A stretch of 64,000 nucleotides of DNA from Aldehydirespirator sp965203635 (GCA_965203635.1 OZ241903.1:1178001-1242000); one strand, 5' to 3'. Shown: positions 33,857 through 42,501, numbered from the stretch's first letter. Notes: generated by a model from the letters alone, not told the origin. Made by a program: numbers and translations.

Positions 33857-35191
33857 TCAGATCGTGATGTCCGTGCGGGCTAGGAGGGCGGCCTGCTGGG
33901 TTTCGGCCTCGGCTTGGATGGCGGACTCGTCGGCGGTGACGAGGCGGCCGTCGGCTACCACCACCCGGCCGTCTACCACCACGGTGACGACATCGGCGGA
34001 CGTGTGGGCGTAGACCAGCTCGGAGAACACATCGGCGCCGCCAGCCGGGGTGGTGTGCAGACGGTCGCGCCGGACTACGGCCAAATCGGCCCGCTTACCC
34101 GCTTCGAGACTACCAATCTCGCGCTCCAGAGCAAGCGCCCGGGCGCCGCCCATGGTGGCCATGTCGAAGGCGGTGCGAGCCGGAATGGCCCTCGGCCCGG
34201 CCGCAGGCTTGTGGATCAACGCGGCCAGGCGCATCTCCTCGAAGCCGTCGAGACGGTTGTTGGCCGGCGCACCGTCGGCGCCCAGCGCCACATTCAGGCC
34301 GTCGGCCAGATAGCCCGGCACCGGGGCAAACCCCGAGGCCAGCTTGAGGTTGGTCGACGGGCAGTGGCAGATGTGGGGCCGGTGGCGGCGGGCCAACTCC
34401 CGCTCATGGTCGCTCAGCCACACCGCGTGGGCCATCACCAGCCTCGGCGACAGCGCACCCCACGACGCCAGAGCCTCGACATCGCGGCCCTCGGGGGAGG
34501 CGCCCAGCAGCTCGGCCTGGGCCCGGTTCTCGTTCACGTGGGTGTGCAGCCGCAGATCGGCCTCGTCGGCCAGGGCCACGCACCGGCGCCACGTGTCGAC
34601 GGTGGCGTTGCGGGGGCCCCGGGGCGACAGCGCCACCCGCAGCCGCCCGCCGGCGGCGCCGTGCCAGGTCTCGAACAGGTCCATCTGGTCGGCCCAGGCC
34701 ACATCGGAGTCGGGCACCTCCATCTCGGTGCCGGGCTCGTAGCGGTCCATCAGAGCCTTGCCGATGGTGGCCCGGATCCCGAGCTGCTCGGCCGCCTCGA
34801 AGGCCGCGCCGGTGTGGAGGTTCGACTCGATGGTGAGCGCGGCAGTGGTGCCGCCGGTGAGCAGCTCGGCCACCGCCAGCATGGCCGAGGCGCGCAGCGA
34901 CCGGTGGTCGTGGGCCTGCTCCAGGGGCCACACCCGCAGGCGCAGCCACTCGATCACGTCCATGTCGTCGGCCAGGCCCCGCAGCAGGGTCTGGCACAGG
35001 TGCATATGGGCCTGCACCAGACCGGGGATCACCAGGCAGCCGGAGGCGTCGATCTCCTCGGTGGCCGTGATCGCCTCCGACCCCGGCTGGACCGCCGCGA
35101 TCCGGTCGCCCTCCACCACCACGTCGCCCACGAACGGCACGGCGTCGGCGCTGGGGACGACAACCCCGCCCCGCACCACCAGATCAGTCAC
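33857..35191 (-). CDS. Amidohydrolase, nucleoside/nucleobase deaminase-like
   Basis: A 444-residue member of the cyclic amidohydrolase deaminase group. Motifs in order: PGLVQAHMHLCQTLLRG (HxH), RLHTHVNENRAQAE, VMAHAVWLSDHE, HICHCPSTNLKLASG and VALGADGAPANNRLDGFEEM. The pattern is that of guanine/SAH/5'-deoxyadenosine-type deaminases; exact substrate unknown. GTG 35191 with AGGAGC at good spacing is the start. It is the last gene of the minus-strand nucleoside cluster that begins near 47.7 kb and follows the nucleoside phosphorylase at 35276-36037, from which it is separated by a palindrome. Confidence 0.85.
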   Translation of the reverse strand: MTDLVVRGGVVVPSADAVPFVGDVVVEGDRIAAVQPGSEAITATEEIDASGCLVIPGLVQAHMHLCQTLLRGLADDMDVIEWLRLRVWPLEQAHDHRSLRASAMLAVAELLTGGTTAALTIESNLHTGAAFEAAEQLGIRATIGKALMDRYEPGTEMEVPDSDVAWADQMDLFETWHGAAGGRLRVALSPRGPRNATVDTWRRCVALADEADLRLHTHVNENRAQAELLGASPEGRDVEALASWGALSPRLVMAHAVWLSDHERELARRHRPHICHCPSTNLKLASGFAPVPGYLADGLNVALGADGAPANNRLDGFEEMRLAALIHKPAAGPRAIPARTAFDMATMGGARALALEREIGSLEAGKRADLAVVRRDRLHTTPAGGADVFSELVYAHTSADVVTVVVDGRVVVADGRLVTADESAIQAEAETQQAALLARTDITI

Positions 35192-35219
35192 CGCAGAGCG
35201 CTCCTAGATAAGCCGGCAC

Positions 35220-35269
35220 AAATCTCGGGAGCGTGGTGCGCGCTGGATGCACAAAACCGACCCGAGATC
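35220..35269. repeat. Dispersed palindrome, family C single copy
   Basis: AATCTCGGG (35221-35229) and CCCGAGAT (35261-35268), with inner GGTCGGTTTTGTGC on the reverse strand. Related copies lie at 48896-49021 (two) and 62567-62719 (two), all sharing the ATCTCGGGTCG arm. Confidence 0.7.
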
Positions 35270-35275
35270 ACTGGC

Positions 35276-36037
35276 CTAGCCGCGGGCCAGGTCGGCGGCG
35301 GCGGCGAGGGCGAACTCCAGCATGGCCTGCTGGCCGGCGGCGTACTCGTCGAGGCGCTGGCCCTGATAGGTGGCCTCGCCGGACAGCAGGTTGGTGCCCG
35401 CGCACAGCACCGAGCCGGCCTCGCAGCCCAGCGCGGCGGCCACCGTGAACAGGCACGATGTCTCCATCTCGAAGGCGATCACGCCCAACCGCTTCCACTG
35501 GCTGATGACCTCCACGGTGCGCTCGCCCTCGTAGAAGCTGTCGGTCGAGCGGGTCACGCCCACCTCCACCGGCGTGCCGTGACGGGCCGCGGCGGCCACC
35601 AGCGCGGCCACCACCCGGTGGGTGGCCACCGGAGGGAAGTTCTCGGGCGCGTAGTAGCGGCTGGTGCCCTCGTCGCTGACCGCGCCGGTGGCCACCCCGA
35701 TGCCGCCCACCGGCATGGCCGGCGACAGGGCCGCGCAGCTGCCCACCCGGATGAAGCACGACGTCCCGCAGGCAACCAGCTCCTCCACCGCGATGGCCAT
35801 CGACGGCGAGCCCACCCCGCTGGTGGCCACCGTCAGGCGGGCACCGTCGAGGGTTCCGGTGAACACCGCGTAGCCGCGGCGGTCGCCGACCCGCTCGGCG
35901 CCGTCGAGCATCGAGGCCATCATCTCCACCCGCTCGGGGCTGCCCGACAGCAACGCCACCTCAGCCACGTCGCCGCCGCCCCGGATGCCCAGATGGGGGA
36001 ACGACCCGTCGGGCAGCCGCATGTAACGCTCAGTCAT
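35276..36037 (-). CDS. Nucleoside phosphorylase (uridine phosphorylase-like)
   Basis: A 253-residue NP-I family enzyme. N-terminal motif VALLSGSPERVEMMASML for phosphate binding, the VATSGVGSPSMAIAVEEL segment, FIRVGSCAALSPAM, then the VIAFEMETSCLFTVAAALG block with its conserved MET and Glu for ribose binding, and SGEATYQ. It phosphorolyses a nucleoside, probably a pyrimidine or modified purine one. ATG 36037 (MTERYMRLPDG) is chosen because it opens the conserved domain and overlaps the stop of a preceding mini-ORF; an in-frame extension to 36121 exists. The neighbours are amidohydrolases, fitting nucleoside catabolism. Confidence 0.85.
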   Translation of the reverse strand: MTERYMRLPDGSFPHLGIRGGGDVAEVALLSGSPERVEMMASMLDGAERVGDRRGYAVFTGTLDGARLTVATSGVGSPSMAIAVEELVACGTSCFIRVGSCAALSPAMPVGGIGVATGAVSDEGTSRYYAPENFPPVATHRVVAALVAAAARHGTPVEVGVTRSTDSFYEGERTVEVISQWKRLGVIAFEMETSCLFTVAAALGCEAGSVLCAGTNLLSGEATYQGQRLDEYAAGQQAMLEFALAAAADLARG

Positions 36038-36143
36038 CCAGCTCGAAGTTTCCTCAGTCGCCTCCCCGGGCATCGCTTCCTCACGCATCGCCTTCACCTC
36101 GGTACTTGTCGAGCGCTTCACCGGGCATCGCTTCCTCAGTCAT
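36034..36143 (-). other. Two coupled mini-ORFs in a duplicated gene junction
   Basis: Between the upstream amidohydrolase (stop 36136-36138) and the phosphorylase (start 36037) lie mini-ORFs 36143-36081 (20 residues, MTEEAMPGEALDKYRGEGDA) and 36084-36034 (16 residues, MRKRCPGRRLRKLRAG). Every boundary overlaps: ATGACTGA, GTGA, then ATGA. The first repeats both the C-terminus of the upstream gene (LDKYRG) and a start like the downstream one (MTE). It is evidently a decayed duplication of the junction. Confidence 0.75.
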
Positions 36144-37512
36144 CGTTGCCTCCTCGGTACTTGTCGAGCACGTGGTCTAGGACCCCGGCCTTGGACAGCA
36201 GGTGGCGGGCCTCGCGGGGCACGAGATCGGCGATCTCGGCCAGGTCCAGGGTCACCAGCTGACGGTCGTCGAGCAGGACCTGGCCGTCGACGATGGTGTA
36301 GCGAACGTCGGAGCCCGAGCACGACCACACCAGCTGCTCGATCACGTTGCCGCCGTCGCCGTCGCTCAGCACCGGCCAGGCCCGGGGCCGGTCCAGCCCC
36401 ACCACGGCCAGGTCGGCCCGCTTGCCGACCTCGACACTGCCAACCTCGTCGCCCAGGCCCAGCACCCGGGCCCCGCCCATGGTGGCCATTTCCAGCAACT
36501 GGGCGCAGGGCAGCACGGCCGGATCACCGGTGCTGAACCGGGCCAGCAGACCGGCCTGGCGCATCTCCTCGAACGGGTCGAGGTTGTTGTTGGTCATGAC
36601 CGAGTCGGTGCCCAGCCCCACCACCGCCCCGGCGGCCAGCAGCTCGGGGATGCGGGCAGCCCGGTTGCCGAGCTTCATGTTGGACGTGGGGCAGTGGGCC
36701 ACCCCCACACCGGTGGAGGCCACCAGGGCCAGGTCGTCGTCGGTGAGCTCGATGCAATGGGCAGCCACCACATCGGGGCCGAGACCGATCAGGCGGTCCA
36801 GCCACTCAACCGGGGTGAGCCCGCCCGACAGCTCGGCCACCCGCTCGACCTCGCCCCGGGTCTCGGCCAGATGGGTGTGGATGCCGACGCCGAACTGGTC
36901 GGCCCGCTCCCGCATGGCGGAGTAGGTGACCGCGTCCACCGTGTACAGCGAGTGGGGCCCGAACCAGGCCCGCACACGGGGGTGGCGGCCGTGCCAGTCG
37001 TCGATGAAGGCCTCGCTGGACTCGAGGGTCTCGCCCGCTCCGGCCGGGGTGTCGACGGCCTGGGGGCTGATGGTGGCCCGCATCCCCGAGTCGACCGCCA
37101 CCGCCGCCGACTCGGCCGGGAACCGGAAGATGTCGATGAAGCTGGTGGTGCCGTTGGCGATCATCTCGGCCTGGCACAGCAGCGACCCGGCCCGCTGGTG
37201 GCGGGGCTCGTAGGCCATGTCCTTGGGCAGGGCGAAGTCCTCCAGCCAGGTGAAGAAGTCCATGTCCTCGAACACGCCCCGCTCGAGCAGTGTGTGGGTG
37301 TGGGAGTTGACGAAGCCGGGGATCACCGCGCAGTCCGAAGCGTCGATCACCCGGTCCGCCGCCGGTGGGGACTCCCGGCCCGTGCCCGGGGTGACCGCGA
37401 CGATGCTGCCCTCGGACACGGCAACGTCGCCGACGAAGGCGCGGCGCGACCCGTCGCAGGGCACCACCGTGCCGCCCCGCACCAACAGGTCGACAGACTG
37501 GCCGTCACTCAT
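36136..37512 (-). CDS. Amidohydrolase, deaminase/chlorohydrolase-like
   Basis: A 458-residue amidohydrolase. Metal motif PGFVNSHTHTLLERG, then THLAETRGEVERV, VAAHCIELTDDD, AHCPTSNMKLGNR and VGLGTDSVMTNNNLDPFEEM. This order is that of the TrzN/guanine-deaminase-like subgroup, suggesting hydrolytic deamination of a purine- or triazine-like ring; exact substrate unknown. It is similar in layout to 33857-35191, from which it may have arisen by an old duplication. ATG 37512. A strong 18-bp-arm hairpin lies upstream (37541-37587), separating it from the LLM gene. Confidence 0.85.
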   Translation of the reverse strand: MSDGQSVDLLVRGGTVVPCDGSRRAFVGDVAVSEGSIVAVTPGTGRESPPAADRVIDASDCAVIPGFVNSHTHTLLERGVFEDMDFFTWLEDFALPKDMAYEPRHQRAGSLLCQAEMIANGTTSFIDIFRFPAESAAVAVDSGMRATISPQAVDTPAGAGETLESSEAFIDDWHGRHPRVRAWFGPHSLYTVDAVTYSAMRERADQFGVGIHTHLAETRGEVERVAELSGGLTPVEWLDRLIGLGPDVVAAHCIELTDDDLALVASTGVGVAHCPTSNMKLGNRAARIPELLAAGAVVGLGTDSVMTNNNLDPFEEMRQAGLLARFSTGDPAVLPCAQLLEMATMGGARVLGLGDEVGSVEVGKRADLAVVGLDRPRAWPVLSDGDGGNVIEQLVWSCSGSDVRYTIVDGQVLLDDRQLVTLDLAEIADLVPREARHLLSKAGVLDHVLDKYRGGNDD

Positions 37513-37540
37513 GACTCACCGCCGCCACCTCGGGCCGTCT

Positions 37541-37587
37541 TTCTTGACGTAGTTGACCGCACTGGAGAAGGTCAACTACGTCAAGAA
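37541..37587. repeat. Perfect 18-bp inverted repeat
   Basis: TTCTTGACGTAGTTGACC (37541-37558) and GGTCAACTACGTCAAGAA (37570-37587) are perfect complements with an 11-nt loop, the strongest hairpin seen in the window. It lies between the LLM stop and the amidohydrolase start, both on the minus strand. There is no T-run, so it is either a processing or attenuation hairpin or another intergenic palindromic element. Confidence 0.8.
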
Positions 37588-37602
37588 TCGATGATCCGAT
37601 CA

Positions 37603-38565
37603 TCAGGTCCGGCGGTCGAAGGCGGGCAGGACCTGCTCGCCGAACCGCTCCACCTCGGCCGCGCCCTGGTCGGGGCGGATGTTGAGGATGACCAAGTCGA
37701 CCCCCGCGGCCGCGTAGGACTCGAGCACCGACACCATCTGCTCGGGCGAGCCGGCCACGATCCGGGCCCGGACCTCCTCCTCTGTGCCGCCCCGGGTTGC
37801 CTGGAACGTCCTGACCAGGCCCTCGGTGGTAGCCGGATCGTCAGCCAGCTCGCTGAACACGAAGGCGGTGCGCTTCAGGTCGCCGGGGCTGCGGCCGTGG
37901 CCGGCCAGCAGCTCGTCGAGGCCGTCGTTCACCTCGGGCCACGCCCACGGGGCCCAGAAGCCGTTGTACCAGTCGCCCCGGCGGGCGGCGATGCGCCGCA
38001 GCCGCTGGCCGCTGCCGCCCACCAGCACCGGCACCCCGCCGGACCGCACCGGCTTGGGGTCGAAGCAGGCGCCGGCCAACTGCACGAAGCGCCCGTCGTA
38101 GTCGACAGGGTCCTCGGCGGTGCACAGCAGCGAGAAGGCCTCCAGCGTCTCGTCCAGCAGCGTCATGCGGTCGCCCACACCGGGATAGTCGAAGCCGTAC
38201 ATGGCGTGCTCGGCCTCGTGCCAGGCCGCGCCCAGCCCCAGCAGGGCCCGGCCGCCGGTGACGTGGTCGAGGGTCACCGCCATCTTGGCCAGCAGCACCG
38301 GATGGCGGTAGGTCACCCCCGTGACCAGCGTGCCCACGTCCAGGCGGCTGGTGGCCGCGCCCAGCGCAGCCAGGGTGATCCAGCCCTCGAACTGGGGACC
38401 GTCGGGGGTCCCGCCCGGCGCCGACGGCCGGGCACCGGGATTGAGGGGCACGAAGTGGTCGAACGTGAACCCGGCCGCGAAGCCCAGGCCGTCGGCGGTC
38501 TGCCAGATGTCGACCAGCCGCGAGTAGTCGGTGTGCTCCGGCGGCGTCTGAACCGCGATCTCCAT
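37603..38565 (-). CDS. LLM-class F420-type oxidoreductase
   Basis: A 320-residue luciferase-like TIM-barrel enzyme. Motifs: EIAVQTPPEHTDYSRLVDIW, GFAAGFTFDHFVPLNP, LDVGTLVTGVTYRHPVLLAK, the LDHVTGGRALLGLGAAWHE cofactor loop and VPVLVGGSGQRLRRIAAR. Actinobacterial members with this pattern generally depend on reduced F420; that is family knowledge, not visible here. It is part of the minus-strand run with the BMP-type ABC transporter upstream and amidohydrolase downstream, so it may act on an imported nucleobase derivative. ATG 38565 with AAGGAGAC upstream. Confidence 0.88.
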   Translation of the reverse strand: MEIAVQTPPEHTDYSRLVDIWQTADGLGFAAGFTFDHFVPLNPGARPSAPGGTPDGPQFEGWITLAALGAATSRLDVGTLVTGVTYRHPVLLAKMAVTLDHVTGGRALLGLGAAWHEAEHAMYGFDYPGVGDRMTLLDETLEAFSLLCTAEDPVDYDGRFVQLAGACFDPKPVRSGGVPVLVGGSGQRLRRIAARRGDWYNGFWAPWAWPEVNDGLDELLAGHGRSPGDLKRTAFVFSELADDPATTEGLVRTFQATRGGTEEEVRARIVAGSPEQMVSVLESYAAAGVDLVILNIRPDQGAAEVERFGEQVLPAFDRRT

Positions 38566-38599
38566 CGAAGTCTCCTTGGGGGGTGGGGGTACCGGGGGG

Positions 38600-38638
38600 T
38601 CAGTCCTAGCGGTCAGTCCTGGCGATCAGTCCTTGACG
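38600..38638. repeat. 13-bp tandem repeat spanning a stop codon (3 copies)
   Basis: Units TCAGTCCTAGCGG (38600), TCAGTCCTGGCGA (38613) and TCAGTCCTTGACG (38626). The third contains the stop codon of the permease gene (TCA at 38626-38628); two copies follow it in the 3' direction. Confidence 0.85.
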
Positions 38639-39555
38639 TAGGCGCGGCCTATGGCGGCGGGGGCCACCGCCCGGCCGACGAACACCAGGGTGATCAGCCC
38701 GACAACATAGGGCAACGCCTGGAACAGCTCGACAGGCAGGTCCGACTTGGACTGGGCCCGCAGCTGGTAGGCGTCGGCCATCCCGAACAGCAGGCAGGCG
38801 CCCAGCACCGGGACCGGCCTCCACTTGCCGAAGATCATGGCGGCCAACGCCAGGAAGCCCCGCCCGTTGGTGATGCCCCGCTGGAACAGGCCGTTCTGCA
38901 CCAGCGACAGGTACACGCCGCCGGCGGCCGCGAACACCCCCGCCAGCATCACCGCGGTGTAGCGGGTCCGGATCACGTTCACCCCCACCGACGCGGCCGC
39001 CTCGGGCGACTCCCCGCAGGCCCGCAGCCGCAGGCCAAACGGGCTGCGCCACAGCACCAGCCACACCACCGGGGCCAGAACCAGGGCGGCGTAGTCGAAC
39101 CAGCCCAGCCGGGAGAACACCGTGCCGACCTCGGGCAGGTCGGACAGCACCGGCACCTCGAACCGGCGGAAGCGCTCCACGCCGGGGGTGTTGGCCCGGC
39201 CGCCCTCCCAGATGGCCGGGATCAGCGCAGCAGTGACCCCCAGGGCGAACAGGTTGATGGCGGTGGCCGACACGATCTGGTCGGCCCGGACCGTGATCGA
39301 GAACCAGGCGTGGACCCAGCCGATCCCCGCCCCCACCGCCAGCGCGGCGACCAGGCCCACCACGTTGGCGCCCGTCCACCAGGTGACGGCCACCCCCGCG
39401 AAGGCGCCGAACAGCATCTTGCCCTCCAGCGCGATGTTGATGACCCCGGCCCGCTCGCTCAGCAGCCCGCCGAGCGCGGCGAAGATCAGGGGCACCGACA
39501 AGCGGATCCCCTGAGCCACCCAGTTCATGTCGAAGATCTCGAGCATCTCGATCAT
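38626..39555 (-). CDS. BMP-type nucleoside ABC transporter, permease 2
   Basis: A 309-residue inner-membrane permease of the BPD_transp_2 family. Opening LIFAALGGLLSERAGVINIA and the EGKMLFGAFAGV segment are diagnostic of the permeases of BmpA/PnrA-type nucleoside importers; eight or more helices follow, with GANIGWVHAWFSI-like and RACGESPEAAASVGVNV motifs. It should form a heterodimer with the 39652-40854 permease, driven by the double ATPase at 40851-42407. ATG 39555 (MIEMLEIFDMNW) is preferred over the longer frame at 39582, which is only out-of-place junction sequence. Its stop lies in a 13-bp tandem repeat. Confidence 0.88.
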   Translation of the reverse strand: MIEMLEIFDMNWVAQGIRLSVPLIFAALGGLLSERAGVINIALEGKMLFGAFAGVAVTWWTGANVVGLVAALAVGAGIGWVHAWFSITVRADQIVSATAINLFALGVTAALIPAIWEGGRANTPGVERFRRFEVPVLSDLPEVGTVFSRLGWFDYAALVLAPVVWLVLWRSPFGLRLRACGESPEAAASVGVNVIRTRYTAVMLAGVFAAAGGVYLSLVQNGLFQRGITNGRGFLALAAMIFGKWRPVPVLGACLLFGMADAYQLRAQSKSDLPVELFQALPYVVGLITLVFVGRAVAPAAIGRAYVKD

Positions 39556-39559
39556 CGGC

Positions 39560-39655
39560 TCAGTCCCCCTGGCCTTGAGCAAGGGCGTGGCAATTCCCGC
39601 TCTTGTCCGCTGGGCTCACGGGCCGCTCGGGCCACGGCCTCGCTGCACGTCTCAC
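39560..39655 (-). other. 31-codon junction mini-ORF between the two permeases
   Basis: GTG 39655 overlaps the stop of permease 1 (GTGA at 39652-39655). The frame reads MRRAARPWPERPVSPADKSG and so on, ending TGA at 39560, 4 bp before the ATG of permease 2. It includes the dispersed 30-bp repeat D (39614-39643). It may keep ribosomes moving across the gap. Confidence 0.55.
39614..39643. repeat. Dispersed 30-bp repeat D, copy 1
   Basis: Begins GCTCACGGGCCGCTCGGGCC and is identical over 30 bp to 57507-57536, in the same orientation. Flanking similarity extends further (TCTTGTCCGCTG versus TCCTGTTCGCTG). Confidence 0.8.
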
Positions 39656-40854
39656 GGGTTCACCCGCTGATGCTCCACCGCTCGGCCTCTGGGCCCGGCG
39701 GCCCGGCGCGACAGCAGCAGTCGGGCGGCCACGCAGGCCACCACCAGGCCGGAGATGACGGTGATCATGTCGCGGGTGATGTCGGCCTCGAGCTGGAGCT
39801 GGGTCGAGCCGGCCCGCAGCAACCCGAAGAAGAACGACGCAGCGGCCACACCCACCGGGTGCAGCGCACCCAGCAGGGCCACCGCGATCGAGTCGAAGCC
39901 GTAGCCGGGCGAGAACGAGTCCAGGAACCGCCGGTGGGTGCCGAGCACCTCCACCGCGCCGGTGAGCCCGCCCAGCGCCCCCGACAGCAGCATCGCCTCC
40001 ACGATCACCCGGTTGGACGAGATGCCGTTGAACCTGGCCGCCACCGGGTTGGCGCCCACCAGCCGGAAGCGGTAGCCGCCCGGCGTTCGATAGATGAAAT
40101 ACCAGCACGCCCCGGCCACGACCAGGGCCACCACGATCCCGAGATGCAGGCGGGTGGGATCCCAGATGCGGGGCAGCTCGGCGGTGGACTGCACCGGCTC
40201 GGTGCCGGTGGGGATTTCGCCCTCGAGCGCCCCACCCGGCTTGACCAGGAACTGCGAGACGCTGAAGGCGACGAAGTTCATCATGATGGTGGTGATCACC
40301 TCGTGCACGCCCCGCCAGGCCTTGAGCGCAGCCGGCACCAGCGCCCACAGCGCCCCGGCGGCGGCGCCGGCCAGCAGGCTGAGAAGCACATGGACCGGCG
40401 CCCACGTCGACATATGGATGCCGACCACGCCGGCCGCGATGCCCCCGGCCACCAGCTGTCCCTCCACGCCGATGTTGAACAGGCCGGCGTGGAAGGCGAT
40501 GGCCACGGCCAGGCCGCCGAAGAGCAGCGGCGTCATCGACACCAGCGTCTCGGCGAAGGGACGCTGACCGGCGAGGCTGCCGTCGTAGAGGGCGCCGTAG
40601 GCGGTGATCGGATCGGAGCCGGCCGCGATGATCAGCGGCGCGGCCAGCACCAGGGCGGCCAGCACGGTGGCCACGAAGATGATGGCGGCCCGGCCCACCC
40701 CCTGAGCGAGGTCGGCGGTCGCCGCCCGGGCGACTGCGCTGCCGGCGCTGTCGAGGGTGCGCTGCAGCTCAGCCGTCATGTTGCGACGAGGCTCAGCCGC
40801 CGACCCCGGATCGGTCGCCGACCCCGGATCAGCCGCCGGCGTCGGATCGGTCAT
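39652..40854 (-). CDS. BMP-type nucleoside ABC transporter, permease 1
   Basis: A 400-residue permease of the same family as 38626-39555. About nine helices; key segments are LVSMTPLLFGGLAVAIAFHA with GLFNIGVEGQLVAGGIAAG, then the conserved KAWRGVHEVITTIMMNFVAF and the YRTPGGYRFRLVGANPVAAR cytoplasmic loop. ATG 40854 overlaps the ATPase stop (ATGA). The N-terminal extension (MTDPTPAADPGSATDPGSAA) contains an in-frame duplicated DPGSA unit, absent in typical homologues. Role: half of the membrane channel that takes up a nucleoside or related ring compound. Confidence 0.9.
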   Translation of the reverse strand: MTDPTPAADPGSATDPGSAAEPRRNMTAELQRTLDSAGSAVARAATADLAQGVGRAAIIFVATVLAALVLAAPLIIAAGSDPITAYGALYDGSLAGQRPFAETLVSMTPLLFGGLAVAIAFHAGLFNIGVEGQLVAGGIAAGVVGIHMSTWAPVHVLLSLLAGAAAGALWALVPAALKAWRGVHEVITTIMMNFVAFSVSQFLVKPGGALEGEIPTGTEPVQSTAELPRIWDPTRLHLGIVVALVVAGACWYFIYRTPGGYRFRLVGANPVAARFNGISSNRVIVEAMLLSGALGGLTGAVEVLGTHRRFLDSFSPGYGFDSIAVALLGALHPVGVAAASFFFGLLRAGSTQLQLEADITRDMITVISGLVVACVAARLLLSRRAAGPRGRAVEHQRVNP

Positions 40855-42407
40855 GTGGCCGCCTCCGCAGGCTCGGACTCGCCGACCGCGCCTCCACCCG
40901 TCATCCAGCGGCCCAGCGTGGTGACATCCACCTCGCTGGGGCTGGTCTCCCCCGCGATGCGGCCGCCCGACATCACCACGATGCGATCGGCCAGAGCCAG
41001 GATCTCGGTGAGCTCGAGGCTCACCAGCAGAACGCCCGCCCCCCGGCGGCGCAGCGCGGCCAGCTCGGAATGCACGAACGCGGCCGCAGCCACATCCAGA
41101 CCCCTGGTGGGCTGGGCGGCCACGAACAGCTCCGGGCCGCGGCTGAGCTCCCGTCCCACCACCAGCTTCTGTTGGTTGCCCCCCGAGAGGCTCCGCAGAG
41201 GGTCGGTCACGGCCACGGCCTGCACGCCGAAGCGGTTCACCACGCCCCGGGCCAGGCGCCGCATCTGGACCAGCGACAGCCACAGCCCCCGCCGCGAGAA
41301 CGGCGGCCGGCCCTGGAACCCGAGCGTGGCGTTGTGGGCCAGATCCAGACCGTCGGCCACCGCAGCCCCATGACGGTCCTCGGCGATATGGGCCACTCCC
41401 GTGTTCAGGCGGCGGCGCACGCTCCAGCGGGTCACGTCGGTGCCGCCCAAATGCACCGAGCCCGCCCGGCAGCGGCGCACGCCCACCACCATCTCGACCA
41501 GCTCGGTCTGGCCGTTGCCCTCCACGCCGGCCACGCCCACGATCTCGCCTGCCCGCACCTCGAGGTCGATCGGTCCCAGCCGGCGCCCGTCCCCCGCAGC
41601 CTCGAGCCGCAGCACCGGCACATCGCCGCGCTCCGGCCCGCCGACCCGCTCCGGGGGGTCGGGAAGCTCGTGGCCCACCATCATCCGGGCCAGCTCGGCG
41701 GCCAGCGCGTCATGCCGTTCGGGGTCGTCGCGCTCGGCCGGGCCGATCTCACGATGGCCCTCCACCCGGCCGCCCCGCAGCACCGTCACCCGGTCGCACA
41801 GGTCGATGACCTCCGACAGCTTGTGGCTGATGAACACCACAGTCCGGCCCTGGGCCCGCAGTCGGCGCAGCAGGCCCACCAGCTCGGCCACCTCGGTGGG
41901 CGCCAGCGCGGCGGTGGGCTCGTCGAGGATCAGCACCTCGGCACCCCGGTAGAGGGCCTTGAGGATCTCCACCCGCTGGCGTGCCCCCACCGCCAGGTCC
42001 CCGACCCGGCTGCCGGGGTCGATGCGGAAGCCGTAGCGGTTCGACAGCGCGGCGATGTCGGCCGCAGCCCGGTCGAGGTCGAGCAGGCCGCCCCGGTGCC
42101 GCGGCTCGCTGCCCAACACCAGGTTCTCGGCCACGGTGAAGTCGCCGATCAGGCTGAAGTGCTGCTGCACCATGCCGATGCCGAGGTCGAGCGCGTCCCG
42201 GGCCGAGTCGACCACCACCGGCCGGCCGGCGATCTCGACGGTGCCGGCCGAGGGCGCGGTCAACCCGAACAGCACCTTCATCAACGTGGACTTGCCGGCG
42301 CCGTTCTCGCCGAGCAGGCCGTGGATGCTGGCCGACTCCACCGTGAAGTCGACGGCGTCGTTGGCGACAACGCCCGGATAGTGCTTGGTGATGCCGCGCA
42401 TGCGCAC
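40851..42407 (-). CDS. BMP-type nucleoside ABC transporter, double ATPase
   Basis: A 518-residue tandem ABC ATPase of the sugar/nucleoside-uptake type. First domain: GLLGENGAGKSTLMKVLFG (Walker A), the LAVGARQRVEILKALYRG signature and LILDEPTAALAPTEV (Walker B). The second domain, from about residue 265, has VAGVEGNGQTELVEMVVG in place of a strict Walker A and the signature LSGGNQQKLVVGRELSRGP. A degenerate second site is normal for this family. It drives the two adjacent permeases. GTG 42407 is the start; ATGA overlap with permease 1 implies translational coupling. Confidence 0.92.
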   Translation of the reverse strand: MRMRGITKHYPGVVANDAVDFTVESASIHGLLGENGAGKSTLMKVLFGLTAPSAGTVEIAGRPVVVDSARDALDLGIGMVQQHFSLIGDFTVAENLVLGSEPRHRGGLLDLDRAAADIAALSNRYGFRIDPGSRVGDLAVGARQRVEILKALYRGAEVLILDEPTAALAPTEVAELVGLLRRLRAQGRTVVFISHKLSEVIDLCDRVTVLRGGRVEGHREIGPAERDDPERHDALAAELARMMVGHELPDPPERVGGPERGDVPVLRLEAAGDGRRLGPIDLEVRAGEIVGVAGVEGNGQTELVEMVVGVRRCRAGSVHLGGTDVTRWSVRRRLNTGVAHIAEDRHGAAVADGLDLAHNATLGFQGRPPFSRRGLWLSLVQMRRLARGVVNRFGVQAVAVTDPLRSLSGGNQQKLVVGRELSRGPELFVAAQPTRGLDVAAAAFVHSELAALRRRGAGVLLVSLELTEILALADRIVVMSGGRIAGETSPSEVDVTTLGRWMTGGGAVGESEPAEAAT

Positions 42408-42475
42408 GGCCGGCGGCCCGGCCGGCCGTGCGTCTAGCGCGGAGTCATCTGGGGGCAGAGAGCTCTCCCCGACAG

Positions 42476-42501
42476 GAGCGAAGCCCTAGAGCGAAGCCCT
42501 A
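42476..42501. repeat. 13-bp tandem repeat spanning a stop codon (2 copies)
   Basis: GAGCGAAGCCCTA at 42476-42488 and 42489-42501. The second copy ends in CTA, the stop codon (TAG) of the minus-strand fused binding protein. The unit has been duplicated just beyond the gene end. Confidence 0.8.

Noticed and set aside
37541..37587. Rho-independent terminator
   Set aside because: The stem is perfect but no T-run follows on either strand, and genes on both sides are transcribed in the same direction.
40855..41283. N-terminal extension of permease 1 up to 41283
   Set aside because: This part is antisense-like low-complexity sequence overlapping the ATPase gene. The ATG at 40854 overlaps the ATPase stop and opens a normal permease.
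36202..41373. Very long plus-strand open frame across the nucleoside cluster
   Set aside because: It is antisense to six well-supported minus-strand genes. Long open antisense frames are expected in high-GC DNA, and the product is low-complexity with no recognisable domain.
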